Positions 1 to 8,700 of a stretch of DNA of 64,000 bases are shown here, piece by piece. This DNA is from Gudongella sp049310905 (GTDB lineage Bacteria > Bacillota > Clostridia > Tissierellales > Tissierellaceae), in contig NZ_JBMEMN010000008.1 in NCBI RefSeq assembly GCF_049310905.1, positions 1 to 64,000 on the forward strand. Direction: 5' to 3'. The notes under the pieces were generated by a model. The model ran no database searches. It had not been told where the DNA came from and worked only from the letters and a program-made list of their open reading frames with translations. Position numbers and translations under genes: made by a program. How positions within the stretch are numbered: the stretch's first letter is position 1; each line of letters opens with the position of its first letter.

Positions 1-80
1 ACCGAACACAGAAGTTAAGCCTCTTAACGCCGATGGTACTTGGTTGGAAACGATCTGGGAGAGTAGGAAGTTGCCAGTCT
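1..80 (+). rRNA. rrf: 5S ribosomal RNA, 3' part
   Basis: The first bases carry the conserved 5S core (ACCGAACACAGAAGTTAAGC) and then the helix IV/V region ending GAGAGTAGGAAGTTGCCAG. The 5' third lies outside the window, so the gene is truncated by the window edge. An intrinsic terminator follows at about 97. It probably closes an rRNA operon upstream of the window. Confidence 0.93.
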
Positions 81-96
81 ATATATACTTAGTAAA

Positions 97-130
97 GATT
101 CTGTTGATTATTCAACAGGGTCTTTTTTTT
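97..130 (+). terminator. Intrinsic terminator of the rRNA operon
   Basis: An 11-bp stem (97-107 with 112-122, two G-U pairs) with a 4-nt loop is followed by eight T. It sits directly after the 5S RNA and is the likely end of the rRNA transcript. Confidence 0.88.
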
Positions 131-158
131 GTGCAAAATCATCGGGGAATGATATAAT
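129..158 (+). promoter_or_regulatory. Candidate sigma-A promoter for the dehalogenase-like gene
   Basis: TTGTGC at 129-134 and a perfect TATAAT at 153-158 are 18 bases apart. The -35 abuts the T tract of the preceding terminator, so the next transcription unit starts right after the rRNA operon. Confidence 0.5.
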
Positions 159-173
159 GGGGAATGATGTAAT
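144..173 (+). repeat. 15-bp tandem repeat overlapping the promoter
   Basis: GGGGAATGATATAAT (144-158) is followed at once by GGGGAATGATGTAAT (159-173), two copies with one mismatch. The first copy contains the -10 hexamer; the second lies over the expected start of transcription. Confidence 0.75.
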
Positions 174-235
174 TTAGAAAAGCAGACTAAAAATGACTCA
201 TACAATACATGCAATTGGTAGAGAGGATGAGAAAA

Positions 236-1300
236 ATGGCAAGGATAGATGAGAGAGATATAATGTTCTCAAGAGTAACAAGAGTTGAGGGTACTGAGGA
301 ATACAAGGACTACTACAAGAGGAATCCAGAAAAAAAAGAGATCGATGACGCGATAAGAGCAATGCCTGATATGAATGGAAATACAACCAAATTCTTCCAC
401 CCCTTAAATTCTCCAATGGTGGATGCAGCATTCGGTTTCTTGTCCGACATCAGGGGTTTGGTGGATGGCCCAGACTCAGCCGAAAAAAGGGTGGATGCCC
501 TACCTGAAGAATTTACAGAAAAGCTAAAAGGCTTGGCTTCATTTTATGGTGCAAAGCTTACAGGGGTTGCATTGCTGGATGAAAGCTATTACTATACCCA
601 CAGAGGAAGGACAGATCAGGTTTATGGTGACAGAGTTGAACCGGATTTGCCGTATACATTTGTGTTCGCAGTGGAAACGGATCGAGACTACATAAACACA
701 GCTCCTGTACTTTCCCAGAGCATAGAGGTAACAAAGGGTTATGTTGATGCTGCAATTATTGGAATGATTCTTCTATATTACATAAAATCAATGGGCTATA
801 GGGCAAGAAATAATATGGACGGCAACTACTTGATGGTGATGCCACTTGCAGCAAGGGCCGCAGGACTTGGGGACATAGGAAGACATGGTCTTTTGGTGAC
901 TCCTGAATACGGCTCAAGGATAAGATTGGGTGCGGTTACCACTGATATGCCACTGGTTGCAGATAGAAGGTCACCCCTTAAAATCAAGGAATTTTGTGAA
1001 GCCTGTGGAAGGTGTGCACTGCTGTGTCCATCAAAAGCCATCTCAAAGGAACCGCCAATTGAAATTGATGGAGTCGAAAGGTGGCAGACCAATCAGGGGG
1101 CATGCTTTGGGAAATGGATGGAATTTGGTACGGATTGCGGTATTTGCGTAGCCTCCTGCCCATTCAGCCTGCCCATGGACAAGAAGGATATCGAAAAGTA
1201 TTATGAGGATTCCGGGTATAAGAATGATATTCTGGAGAAGTATGGATCAATGGAATTCAGAAAAAAAATCAACAATGAAAAATTGGAATGGTTGAAGTAG
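236..1300 (+). CDS. Reductive-dehalogenase-like iron-sulfur protein (cytoplasmic)
   Basis: About 355 residues. The body resembles the RdhA/QueG superfamily: an LNSPMVDAAFG segment near the N terminus, then AGLGDIGRHGLLVTPEYG, typical of the cobalamin-binding region of RdhA-type proteins. The C-terminal part has a ferredoxin-type motif CEACGRCALLCP and a second cluster site ending CGICVASCP, suited to two [4Fe-4S] clusters. There is no twin-arginine signal peptide, unlike respiratory RdhA, and no rdhB-like anchor gene beside it, so the protein is expected in the cytoplasm. The open frame extends upstream to 209, but GAGAGG at 221-226 best serves the ATG at 236. The product stands alone between the rRNA operon and the uracil permease. 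Substrate unknown; a corrinoid-dependent reductase is the likely class, not a proven dehalogenase. Confidence 0.75.
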   Translation: MARIDERDIMFSRVTRVEGTEEYKDYYKRNPEKKEIDDAIRAMPDMNGNTTKFFHPLNSPMVDAAFGFLSDIRGLVDGPDSAEKRVDALPEEFTEKLKGLASFYGAKLTGVALLDESYYYTHRGRTDQVYGDRVEPDLPYTFVFAVETDRDYINTAPVLSQSIEVTKGYVDAAIIGMILLYYIKSMGYRARNNMDGNYLMVMPLAARAAGLGDIGRHGLLVTPEYGSRIRLGAVTTDMPLVADRRSPLKIKEFCEACGRCALLCPSKAISKEPPIEIDGVERWQTNQGACFGKWMEFGTDCGICVASCPFSLPMDKKDIEKYYEDSGYKNDILEKYGSMEFRKKINNEKLEWLK

Positions 1301-1321
1301 AACAATGACTTAAATGGATAC

Positions 1322-1388
1322 TTTCAGGATGTTTTTCACATAAATCGTTCAATAAGATGCACAATATTTCAGTAAAAACATCTTGAAA
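1322..1388 (+). other. Long-range inverted repeat in the leader before the uracil permease
   Basis: TTTCAGGATGTTTTT (1322-1336) can pair over 15 bp, with one G-U, with AAAAACATCTTGAAA (1374-1388), leaving a 37-nt loop. No T run follows, so it is not a normal terminator. It lies about 50 bases before the PyrR-like site. Confidence 0.55.
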
Positions 1389-1440
1389 TTCAACCAAACC
1401 AATGATATACTTTTGAGAAGTAAGAAAAAAATACTTTAAA

Positions 1441-1465
1441 TCAGTCCTGAGAGGCTGGAAAGGAG
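1441..1465 (+). promoter_or_regulatory. PyrR-type RNA binding hairpin overlapping the ribosome binding site
   Basis: CAGTCCTGAGAGGCTGG followed by AAAGGA matches the PyrR binding-loop consensus of pyrimidine genes in Firmicutes (AGUCC, GAGAGGCU, AAGG blocks). It folds as CAG-U-CC, a UGAGA loop and GG-CUG. The SD sequence AAAGGAG (1459-1465) is the 3' flank of the hairpin and lies 8 bases from the ATG, so bound PyrR would block translation. Pyrimidine repression of uptake fits the downstream gene. Confidence 0.75.
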
Positions 1466-1473
1466 AGAATAAC

Positions 1474-2733
1474 ATGACTGAAAACGTAATTAAAGGTTCA
1501 GTTTCTACTCCCGTGTCAATAGTGGCCGGAGCAAGAAAGTCAGTTTTAGCTTTACAACATCTAATCGCAATGTTCGGTGCAACGGTTCTCGTACCAATGA
1601 TCACAGGTTTGAACCCATCAATAGCACTACTATCCGCTGGAATAGGTACACTGATTTTCCACACCTGCACAAAGGGTAAAGTACCTGTATTCCTAGGCTC
1701 ATCATTCGCTTTCATCCCGGTAATACTTACAGTTAAAGAGTTATATAATGGAGATCTGGCTTATGCCCAAGGGGGTATTGTTGTAGCCGGATTAATTTAT
1801 GTGCTGATGTCTTTCCTGATCAAGTCAATTGGTGTGGAAAGAGTACAAAAACTCCTTGCACCTCAGGTAATAGGACCAATGATTATTGTAATTGGACTTA
1901 ACCTGGTACCGGTAGCATACGGAATGGCTTCAAGTCACTTTATGGTAGCTGCAATAACACTGGGCGTTGCCCTTGGAATAAACTTTCTTGGAAAAGGGTT
2001 TATCAAGCAGTTATCAATACTTCTTGCAGTAGTAACAGGATATGCAGTGGCATACAGCGTAGGACTTGTAGATACATCAATAGTAGGAAATGCAAGCCTT
2101 GTAGCAATACCAGAGTTCACATTCCCAAAGTTTGACATAGGCGCAATTGCAATAATAGCACCAGTTATACTTGCAGTATTCATGGAGCATCTTGGTGATA
2201 TAACTACAAACGGACAAGTTGTTGGAAAAGACTTCATAAAGGATCCAGGATTAAACAGAACACTTCTTGGAGACGGCCTTGCAACAACATTTGCAGCATT
2301 GATAGGTGGACCGGCAAATACAACATACGGTGAAAACACAGGAGTACTTGCAATAACCAAGAACTACGACCCATCAATCCTAAGACTTGCAGCAATGTTT
2401 GCAGTAGTATTGGCATTCGTAGCAAAAATCGGAGCAGTACTTAGCTCAATACCAACATCAGTAATGGGTGGAATCAGCTTGATGCTGTTCAGCATGATAG
2501 CACTGATTGGTGTTAAGACAATCAAAAATAACGACGTTAAAATAAACGGAAAAAACATAGTGGTAATGGGAACAATCATTGTACTTGGATTATTCAGCAC
2601 ACAGCTTTCAGCAATGACTGGCATGACAATTGGAATACCAATAAATGAAACTGTAAGCATAACAGGACTGAGCTTTGCAGCACTTGTGGGAATCATCCTG
2701 AATGCAGTGCTTAACATGAAGAAAACAGCTTAG
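1474..2733 (+). CDS. uraA: Uracil permease (nucleobase:cation symporter-2 family)
   Basis: A 419-residue polytopic membrane protein of the NCS2/UraA family, which takes up uracil with protons. The family signature NTTYGENTGVLAITK is present around residue 280, and the N-terminal HLIAMFGATVLVPMITG helix is typical of uracil rather than xanthine permeases. Length equals the family norm. Translation starts at ATG 1474 behind AAAGGAG. It appears monocistronic: a hairpin terminator follows. The PyrR-like site over its SD (see 1441-1465) indicates repression when UMP is plentiful. The alternative name is pyrP. Confidence 0.93.
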   Translation: MTENVIKGSVSTPVSIVAGARKSVLALQHLIAMFGATVLVPMITGLNPSIALLSAGIGTLIFHTCTKGKVPVFLGSSFAFIPVILTVKELYNGDLAYAQGGIVVAGLIYVLMSFLIKSIGVERVQKLLAPQVIGPMIIVIGLNLVPVAYGMASSHFMVAAITLGVALGINFLGKGFIKQLSILLAVVTGYAVAYSVGLVDTSIVGNASLVAIPEFTFPKFDIGAIAIIAPVILAVFMEHLGDITTNGQVVGKDFIKDPGLNRTLLGDGLATTFAALIGGPANTTYGENTGVLAITKNYDPSILRLAAMFAVVLAFVAKIGAVLSSIPTSVMGGISLMLFSMIALIGVKTIKNNDVKINGKNIVVMGTIIVLGLFSTQLSAMTGMTIGIPINETVSITGLSFAALVGIILNAVLNMKKTA

Positions 2734-2745
2734 AATAGATAAAAT

Positions 2746-2773
2746 TTAAGATTAATTGAGACTATGGTATAAT
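2746..2773 (+). promoter_or_regulatory. Candidate promoter for the flavoprotein gene, inside the preceding terminator
   Basis: TTAAGA (2746-2751), a 16-base spacer and TATAAT (2768-2773). The -10 lies in the loop of the hairpin that ends the uracil permease transcript, so terminator and promoter would be interleaved. The -35 is weak. Confidence 0.4.
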
Positions 2774-2800
2774 CTATATCATAGTCTTTAATTATTTTTG
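2760..2800 (+). terminator. Terminator after uraA
   Basis: GACTATG (2760-2766) pairs with CATAGTC (2780-2786), followed by a T-rich tract. Confidence 0.65.
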
Positions 2801-2814
2801 GAAGAAGGGATATT

Positions 2815-4041
2815 ATGAGCTTGAAGGTAGCGGTAATTGGAGGAGGAGCCTCAGGAATGATGGCTGCAATAAACTGTGCATACACTGGTGCAAAGGTTGT
2901 CCTGCTTGAAAGAAACGACAGGGTAGGAAAGAAACTGCTTGCAACAGGTAACGGCAGATGCAATTATACCAATGAGAATATGAAGCTGGATTTTCTCTAT
3001 GGAGAAGACCACTTGTTTATAGAAAAGGTGATGGAAAAGTTCAATCGTGACCAGACCGTTGAATTCTTTGAAAAGATCGGAATCGTTCCTGCATCGGAAG
3101 GGGACGGAAAAATATTTCCCCTTTCATTTCAAAGCTCATCGGTACTGGATGTGCTGAGATACGAAATGGAAAAAGTAGGTATAGAAGTGCTTACAGATTC
3201 GTATGTAGTGGAGATAAAGAAGGAAAAGGATTTTTTAGTAAAACTAAAAGAAGGAAAGTCCATACGGGGCGACAGGGTAATAGTTACCACTGGAGGGAGG
3301 GCAATGCCCGTAAGTGGTTCCGACGGCAATGGATATGGCCTTGTGAAGCCTCTGGGTCATGGTACAGTCGAGACCACGCCTGCCCTTGTGCAGCTAAAGC
3401 TAAAAGGTGACATATTCAAGCAGATAAACGGAGTGAAATTTGTTGGAAGGGTTGTTTTGTATATCGATGGGAAACGGACAAAGGAAGACTTCGGAGATGT
3501 TCTTTTTACAGATTACGGAATATCCGGGCCACCTGTACTTCAAATTAGCAGGGAGGCAATCAGAGCCCAGGAAAAAGGAATAGATACAAGGGTAAGGATT
3601 TCAATCATTAGTGGAAAGACAAAGGAAGAAGTGTTTTCATATCTGAAGGAGAGATTTAAGAATTTTCCTGAACGTACATTGGACTTTGGCCTAGTTGGAC
3701 TGATAAACAAAAGATTGATACTTCCAATTTTAAAGGAGCTTGACCTGGACAAGAACAAAGTGGTTGGAAGTCTCGAAAACAGAGAGATTGAAGCGCTTGC
3801 AGAAATCCTTACGAGCTGGGAGTTCCCTGTTATCGGCAACAAAGGCTGGGGACAGGCACAGACAACTGCAGGTGGAATAATGACAAAGGATATCAATCCA
3901 GATACAATGGAATCAAAACTGGTAAAGGGACTGTTCTTTGCAGGGGAAATACTTGATGTGGATGGTGACTGTGGAGGATACAATCTCCAATGGGCATGGT
4001 CAAGCGGTTATCTGGCAGGACTTTCAGCAGGATCCCTGTAA
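2815..4041 (+). CDS. BaiN/HI0933-family FAD-dependent oxidoreductase
   Basis: 408 residues. The N terminus has a Rossmann dinucleotide fold, VIGGGASGMMAAI, with an acidic strand end (LLERNDRVGKK) for FAD ribose. The family-specific ATGNGRCNYTN follows around residue 45. The C terminus has TTAGGI...FFAGEILDVDGDCGGYN, the second FAD-binding block of the HI0933 (TIGR00275) family. Members are soluble flavoproteins of poorly defined function; one, BaiN, acts in bile acid reduction. Start at ATG 2815 behind GAAGAAGGG. It stands alone between the uracil permease and the COG4091 gene. Family is secure; substrate is not. Confidence 0.88.
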   Translation: MSLKVAVIGGGASGMMAAINCAYTGAKVVLLERNDRVGKKLLATGNGRCNYTNENMKLDFLYGEDHLFIEKVMEKFNRDQTVEFFEKIGIVPASEGDGKIFPLSFQSSSVLDVLRYEMEKVGIEVLTDSYVVEIKKEKDFLVKLKEGKSIRGDRVIVTTGGRAMPVSGSDGNGYGLVKPLGHGTVETTPALVQLKLKGDIFKQINGVKFVGRVVLYIDGKRTKEDFGDVLFTDYGISGPPVLQISREAIRAQEKGIDTRVRISIISGKTKEEVFSYLKERFKNFPERTLDFGLVGLINKRLILPILKELDLDKNKVVGSLENREIEALAEILTSWEFPVIGNKGWGQAQTTAGGIMTKDINPDTMESKLVKGLFFAGEILDVDGDCGGYNLQWAWSSGYLAGLSAGSL

Positions 4042-4138
4042 TTGGGATGCATAAACTTATTGTGAAATAGAATCTTAAATATGATAAAATAGCTATGGTG
4101 CAACAAGAGATTAAAATTATGTAATTCGGGAGGATAAG

Positions 4139-5437
4139 ATGTTTGGATTAAGAAATAAGCTGGGTGAGTTGGAGGAGAGTAACAATCCCATTAAGGTTTG
4201 CCTCGTAGGAGCAGGACTAATGGGAAAAGGGCTTGTAAGTCAACTTACACGAGTTGATGGCATGACACCGTCTGTGGTGGTAAGCAATAAAATCCAGGAT
4301 AGTGTGGATGCATTTACAATTGCTGGAATCCACAAATCAGATATTGTAATAGCGAGGAACACAACTGATATAGACAATGCAGTAAGAGCCGGAAAGTTTG
4401 TAGCTACAGACCTGTGGGATATGGCAGTAAGAGCCGGCATGACAGATGTTATTGTCGATGCGACAGGAGTTCCCGATACAGGAGCGAGAATCGCAACAAC
4501 CTCAATACTGGAAGGCAAGGATATCGTTATGCTAAATGTCGAGGCAGATGTTGTAGTTGGACCTTACCTTAACAGGCTGGCCAAGCAGGAAGGCGTAGTC
4601 TACACCGGTTCAGCCGGAGATGAGCCCGGAGCTGTAATGGAGCTGTATGATTTTGCTGTTTCAACGGGATTCAAGGTACTTGCCCTTGGAAAAGGGAAAA
4701 ATAACCCGCTGGATCATCACGTAACCCCGCAAATGGTTCGTGTAAAGGCAGAAAAATCAGGTCTTAAGCCCTTGAGACTGGCCTCATTCATAGATGGAAC
4801 AAACACCATGGTCGAAATGGCTGCAATGGCTAATGCCTCTGGATTTGTACCTGATGTAAGGGGCGGTCATGGTCCAGACACGACAGTGGATCAGTTGCCA
4901 AAGGTTTACAGTCTGAAAAGTGAAGGTGGAATACTAAACAGATATGGAATAGTGGATTTTGCATTTGGAGCAGCACCTGGAGTGTATGCAATAGTAACGA
5001 CAGACCTTCCACAGGTTCATCACGAAATGAAGTTCCTGAAGATGGGCGATGGTCCAAACTATGTCCTGTTCAGACCATACCACCTGACAAGTCTTGAAAC
5101 GCCAATAACAATTGCAAAGGCTCACATATACAGGGAACCATCAATAGTCCCAATGATGGACAGACCGGTGGCCGAGGTGATTACAATGGCAAAGAAGGAT
5201 ATCAAAAAAGGTGAGTACTTTGATGGCATAGGTGAAGAGACCGTATATGGAAGCATAGAAGAGTACAATGTCGCTAAAAAAGAGGACCTTGTGCCAATAG
5301 GTCTTATAAATAGAAATGCAAGAGCAAGGGTTGATATAAAGAAGGATGAATATATAACAAACAGCATGATAGAACTTGATACGGATACTGAGATTTACAA
5401 GCTTAGACAGCTGCAGGATGAACAAACAACATCTTGA
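4139..5437 (+). CDS. Homoserine-dehydrogenase-like oxidoreductase with C-terminal SAF domain (COG4091)
   Basis: 432 residues. A Rossmann motif VGAGLMGKGL lies near residue 23, and the central domain resembles homoserine dehydrogenase (DATGVPDTGA, GSAGDEPGA). The last 90 or so residues (around PVAEVITMAKKDIKKGEYFDG and GLINRNARARVDIKKDEYIT) form an SAF domain, a fold used in sugar-acid and sialic-acid enzymes. This architecture is COG4091, annotated as predicted homoserine dehydrogenase; relatives take part in uncommon sugar-acid catabolism. No aspartate-family gene is next to it, so true homoserine dehydrogenase activity is doubtful. Start ATG 4139 follows GGGAGGAT. Its stop codon overlaps the -35 of the ileS promoter. 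Confidence 0.8.
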   Translation: MFGLRNKLGELEESNNPIKVCLVGAGLMGKGLVSQLTRVDGMTPSVVVSNKIQDSVDAFTIAGIHKSDIVIARNTTDIDNAVRAGKFVATDLWDMAVRAGMTDVIVDATGVPDTGARIATTSILEGKDIVMLNVEADVVVGPYLNRLAKQEGVVYTGSAGDEPGAVMELYDFAVSTGFKVLALGKGKNNPLDHHVTPQMVRVKAEKSGLKPLRLASFIDGTNTMVEMAAMANASGFVPDVRGGHGPDTTVDQLPKVYSLKSEGGILNRYGIVDFAFGAAPGVYAIVTTDLPQVHHEMKFLKMGDGPNYVLFRPYHLTSLETPITIAKAHIYREPSIVPMMDRPVAEVITMAKKDIKKGEYFDGIGEETVYGSIEEYNVAKKEDLVPIGLINRNARARVDIKKDEYITNSMIELDTDTEIYKLRQLQDEQTTS

Positions 5438-5462
5438 CAAAAGACTGTAAATCCTATATATT
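5434..5462 (+). promoter_or_regulatory. Strong promoter for the T-box leader and ileS
   Basis: Consensus TTGACA (5434-5439), exactly 17 bases, then TATATT (5457-5462). The -35 contains the stop codon of the upstream gene. Confidence 0.8.
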
Positions 5463-5489
5463 ATTAGACAAGTGTAAACATATAAATGC

Positions 5490-5713
5490 AGTGATCAGGA
5501 CAGTAATCAGTCGGGACCATTTTAGAGAGGTGGCAGTAGGGTGGAATGTCGCCATGGAAAGATTGATGAAAATCACCTGTGAGCATAACGTCTGAAAAGT
5601 AAGGCGTTACGTGAAGACGTTATACTTAAATGGAGTGACAGGATTTATCCTGTAATTTGGGTGGTACCGCGGAATTTTCGTCCCTAAGTCTTTGACTTGG
5701 GGATTTTTTATTT
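5490..5713 (+). promoter_or_regulatory. T-box leader of ileS
   Basis: The T-box sequence GGGTGGTACCGCGG occurs at 5659-5672, followed by a factor-independent terminator. Upstream lie stem I elements (for example GGTGGCAGTAGGGTGGAA near 5529). A likely specifier codon is ATC (Ile) at 5572-5574, in GAAAATCACC, agreeing with the gene it precedes. Uncharged tRNA-Ile would stabilise the antiterminator and allow ileS transcription. The 5' boundary is approximate. Confidence 0.92.
5681..5713 (+). terminator. T-box-controlled terminator
   Basis: TCCCTAAGTC (5681-5690) pairs with GACTTGGGGA (5694-5703 region), then a T tract. It is the expression platform of the ileS T-box. Confidence 0.88.
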
Positions 5714-5732
5714 TAAAAAGGAGAGATGATCA

Positions 5733-8700
5733 GTGAAAAGGTTTAATGAATTATCAAATGAACCAGTAAAGGATAGGGAGAAATCCATATCAGAATACTG
5801 GAAAGAAATTGACCTTCTGCACAAATCAGTGGAATCAAGAGATCCGGAAAACCCTTACGTTTTCTACGAAGGACCTCCCACTGCAAACGGCAAACCTGGA
5901 ATTCACCACGTAATGGCCAGGACATTGAAGGACTTAACCTGCAGATACAAGACAATGCAGGGATATCAGGTAAAAAGAAAAGCAGGATGGGATACACATG
6001 GCCTGCCTGTTGAAATTGAGGTAGAAAAGAAGCTTAACCTTAAGAACAAGCAGGATATTGAAAATTTTGGAATGGAAGAATTCAACACAGCATGTCGTGA
6101 ATCTGTATTTACCTACGAAAAGCTTTGGAGGGAAATGACAGAAAGAATGGCCTATCTGATTGACCTGGATGACCCATACATCACCTTGGACAACAACTAC
6201 ATTGAATCAGTCTGGTGGATACTGGACAAGTTCTTCAAGGAAGGTTACATCTACGAAGGCCACAAGATACTTCCATACTGCTCAAGATGCGGTACTGGAC
6301 TGGCATCCCACGAGGTTGCCCTTGGTTATGAAGAAATAAAGACAGAGACTGTAATAGTCGAGTTCAAGGTAAAGGACAAGGATGAGTATATCCTTGCATG
6401 GACAACGACACCTTGGACACTGCCATCCAACGTTTGCGTAACAGTAAATCCTGACATAACATATATAAAGGCAAAAAAAGACGACAAAGTATACTACCTT
6501 GCAAAGGAATTGGGAGATAAAGTACTTGGGGAAGACTATGAGATTCTTCAGGAGATGACAGGCAAGGATATGGAGTACATGGAGTACGAGCAGCTTATTC
6601 CATATATAGATGTCAAGGGAAAGGCGTTCTATGTAACTGTTGGAGATTATGTAACAATAGAAGACGGAACTGGAATCGTCCATTCAGCACCAGCATTTGG
6701 TGAAGATGACTACAACACAGGTTTGAAGTATAATCTTCCTGTAGTAAATCCAGTATCAGAGGAAGGCAAGTTCACAGAAACCCCTTGGGCTGGTACGTTT
6801 GTAATGGATGCAGACCACGATATAATTCACTGGCTAAAGGACAATGACAAGCTCTTCAAGAAAGAAAAAATGCTGCACAATTATCCACATTGCTGGAGAT
6901 GTAGCACGCCACTTCTATACTACGCAAAGCCATCATGGTATATAGAGATGACAAAGTTGAAGGACAAGCTCGTTGAGAACAACAACAGTGTAAACTGGTT
7001 CCCTGATTTTGTAGGCGAAAAGAGATTTGGCAACTGGCTGGAGAATGTAAACGACTGGGCCATATCAAGAAACAGATACTGGGGTACACCATTTCCAATA
7101 TGGAGATGTGATGACTGCGGACACCTTGAAAGTGTAGGATCGAGACAGGAACTGATTGACAGAGCAATCGAGGAAGATGTGACAATGGACATCGATCTTC
7201 ACAGACCATACGTTGACGATATCCACTTCAATTGCCCTGAATGTAACGGAACCATGACCAGGGAAAAAGAAGTAATCGACTGCTGGTTTGACAGTGGAGC
7301 AATGCCATTTGCACAGCACCACTATCCATTCGAGAACAAGGAAAATTTCGACAAACTCTTCCCAGCAGACTTTATCTGTGAAGGAATAGACCAGACAAGA
7401 GGTTGGTTCTACTCCCTAATAGCAATTTCAACATTTGTAAAAGGAGTATCACCATATAAGAACGTTCTTGTAAATGACCTGGTACTGGACAAAACCGGAA
7501 AGAAAATGTCCAAGACAAGAGGAAATACAGTAGATCCGTTCAGATTGTTCGACGACTACGGAGCAGATGTTCTTAGATGGTACCTGATATATGTATCACC
7601 ACCATGGACACCAACAAAGTTTGATGAAGACGGACTTAAAGAGGTTGAATCCAAGTTCTTCAGAAGTATAAGAAACGTGTACAACTTCTTCTCAATGTAT
7701 GCAAATACAGATGAGATAGATCCTGAAGAATTCTTTGTACCTTACGAGGAAAGACCACAAATTGACAGATGGATTCTATCAAAATTCAATACACTGATAG
7801 CCCAGTCCAAGGAAAACATGGATGAGTTTGAGCTTACCAGAGTAGTAAGGGCAATCCAGGAATTTGTAATAGAAGACCTGTCCAACTGGTATATCAGAAG
7901 AAATAGAAGAAGATTCTGGTCAACAGAGATGGATGATGACAAAAAGGCAGTATACAATACAACCTATGAAATACTGGTAGATGTATGCAAGCTAATTGCA
8001 CCATTTGTACCATTCATATCAGAGGAGCTATACAAAAACCTAACAGGCAAGGAATCAGTTCACCTTGACCTCTACCCAGAATCAAAGCCAGAGCTAATAA
8101 ACAAAGAGCTTGAGGAGAAGATGGACCTTGTCAGAAACCTTGTAACTCTTGGAAGGGCATCTAGAGAGAACGTTAGAATCAAGGTAAGACAACCACTTAA
8201 CGAGGTTGTAATTGACGGTAAATATGAATCAAAGCTGTCTGATTTGATTCCATTGATAAAGGAAGAGCTTAACGTTAAGGAAGTCTTGTTTGAGAAGGAT
8301 CTTTCACAGTTTATGAACTTCTCACTTAAGCCTAACTTCAAGGTTGCAGGACCAATCCTTGGATCAAAGATCAAGGCATTTGGCAAGGCGCTTTCCGAGC
8401 TCGATGCAGCAGCTGCTGTAGTAAAGCTTGAAAATGGCGAGAACCTCCATATGAACCTGGATGGAGAAGAATTTGAGATAAACAATGACCTTGTTCAGAC
8501 ATCAATATCATCCAAGGAAGGCTTCAATGTGGTTATGGAGAACAACCTGTTTGTAATCCTGGACACAACTCTTACACCGGAACTCTTGAACGAAGGATTT
8601 GCAAGAGAGTTTGTATCAAAGGTCCAGCAGATGAGAAAAGCGAACGGCTACGAAATACTGGATACCATAACAATCAAGTACGACGGAAGTGATGCAATCA

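Noticed and set aside
198..431. Minus-strand open frame opposite the dehalogenase-like gene
   Set aside because: Its sequence is low in complexity and it lies antisense to a well-supported gene with clear motifs; no ribosome binding site. Many similar antisense frames in the window were left out for the same reason.
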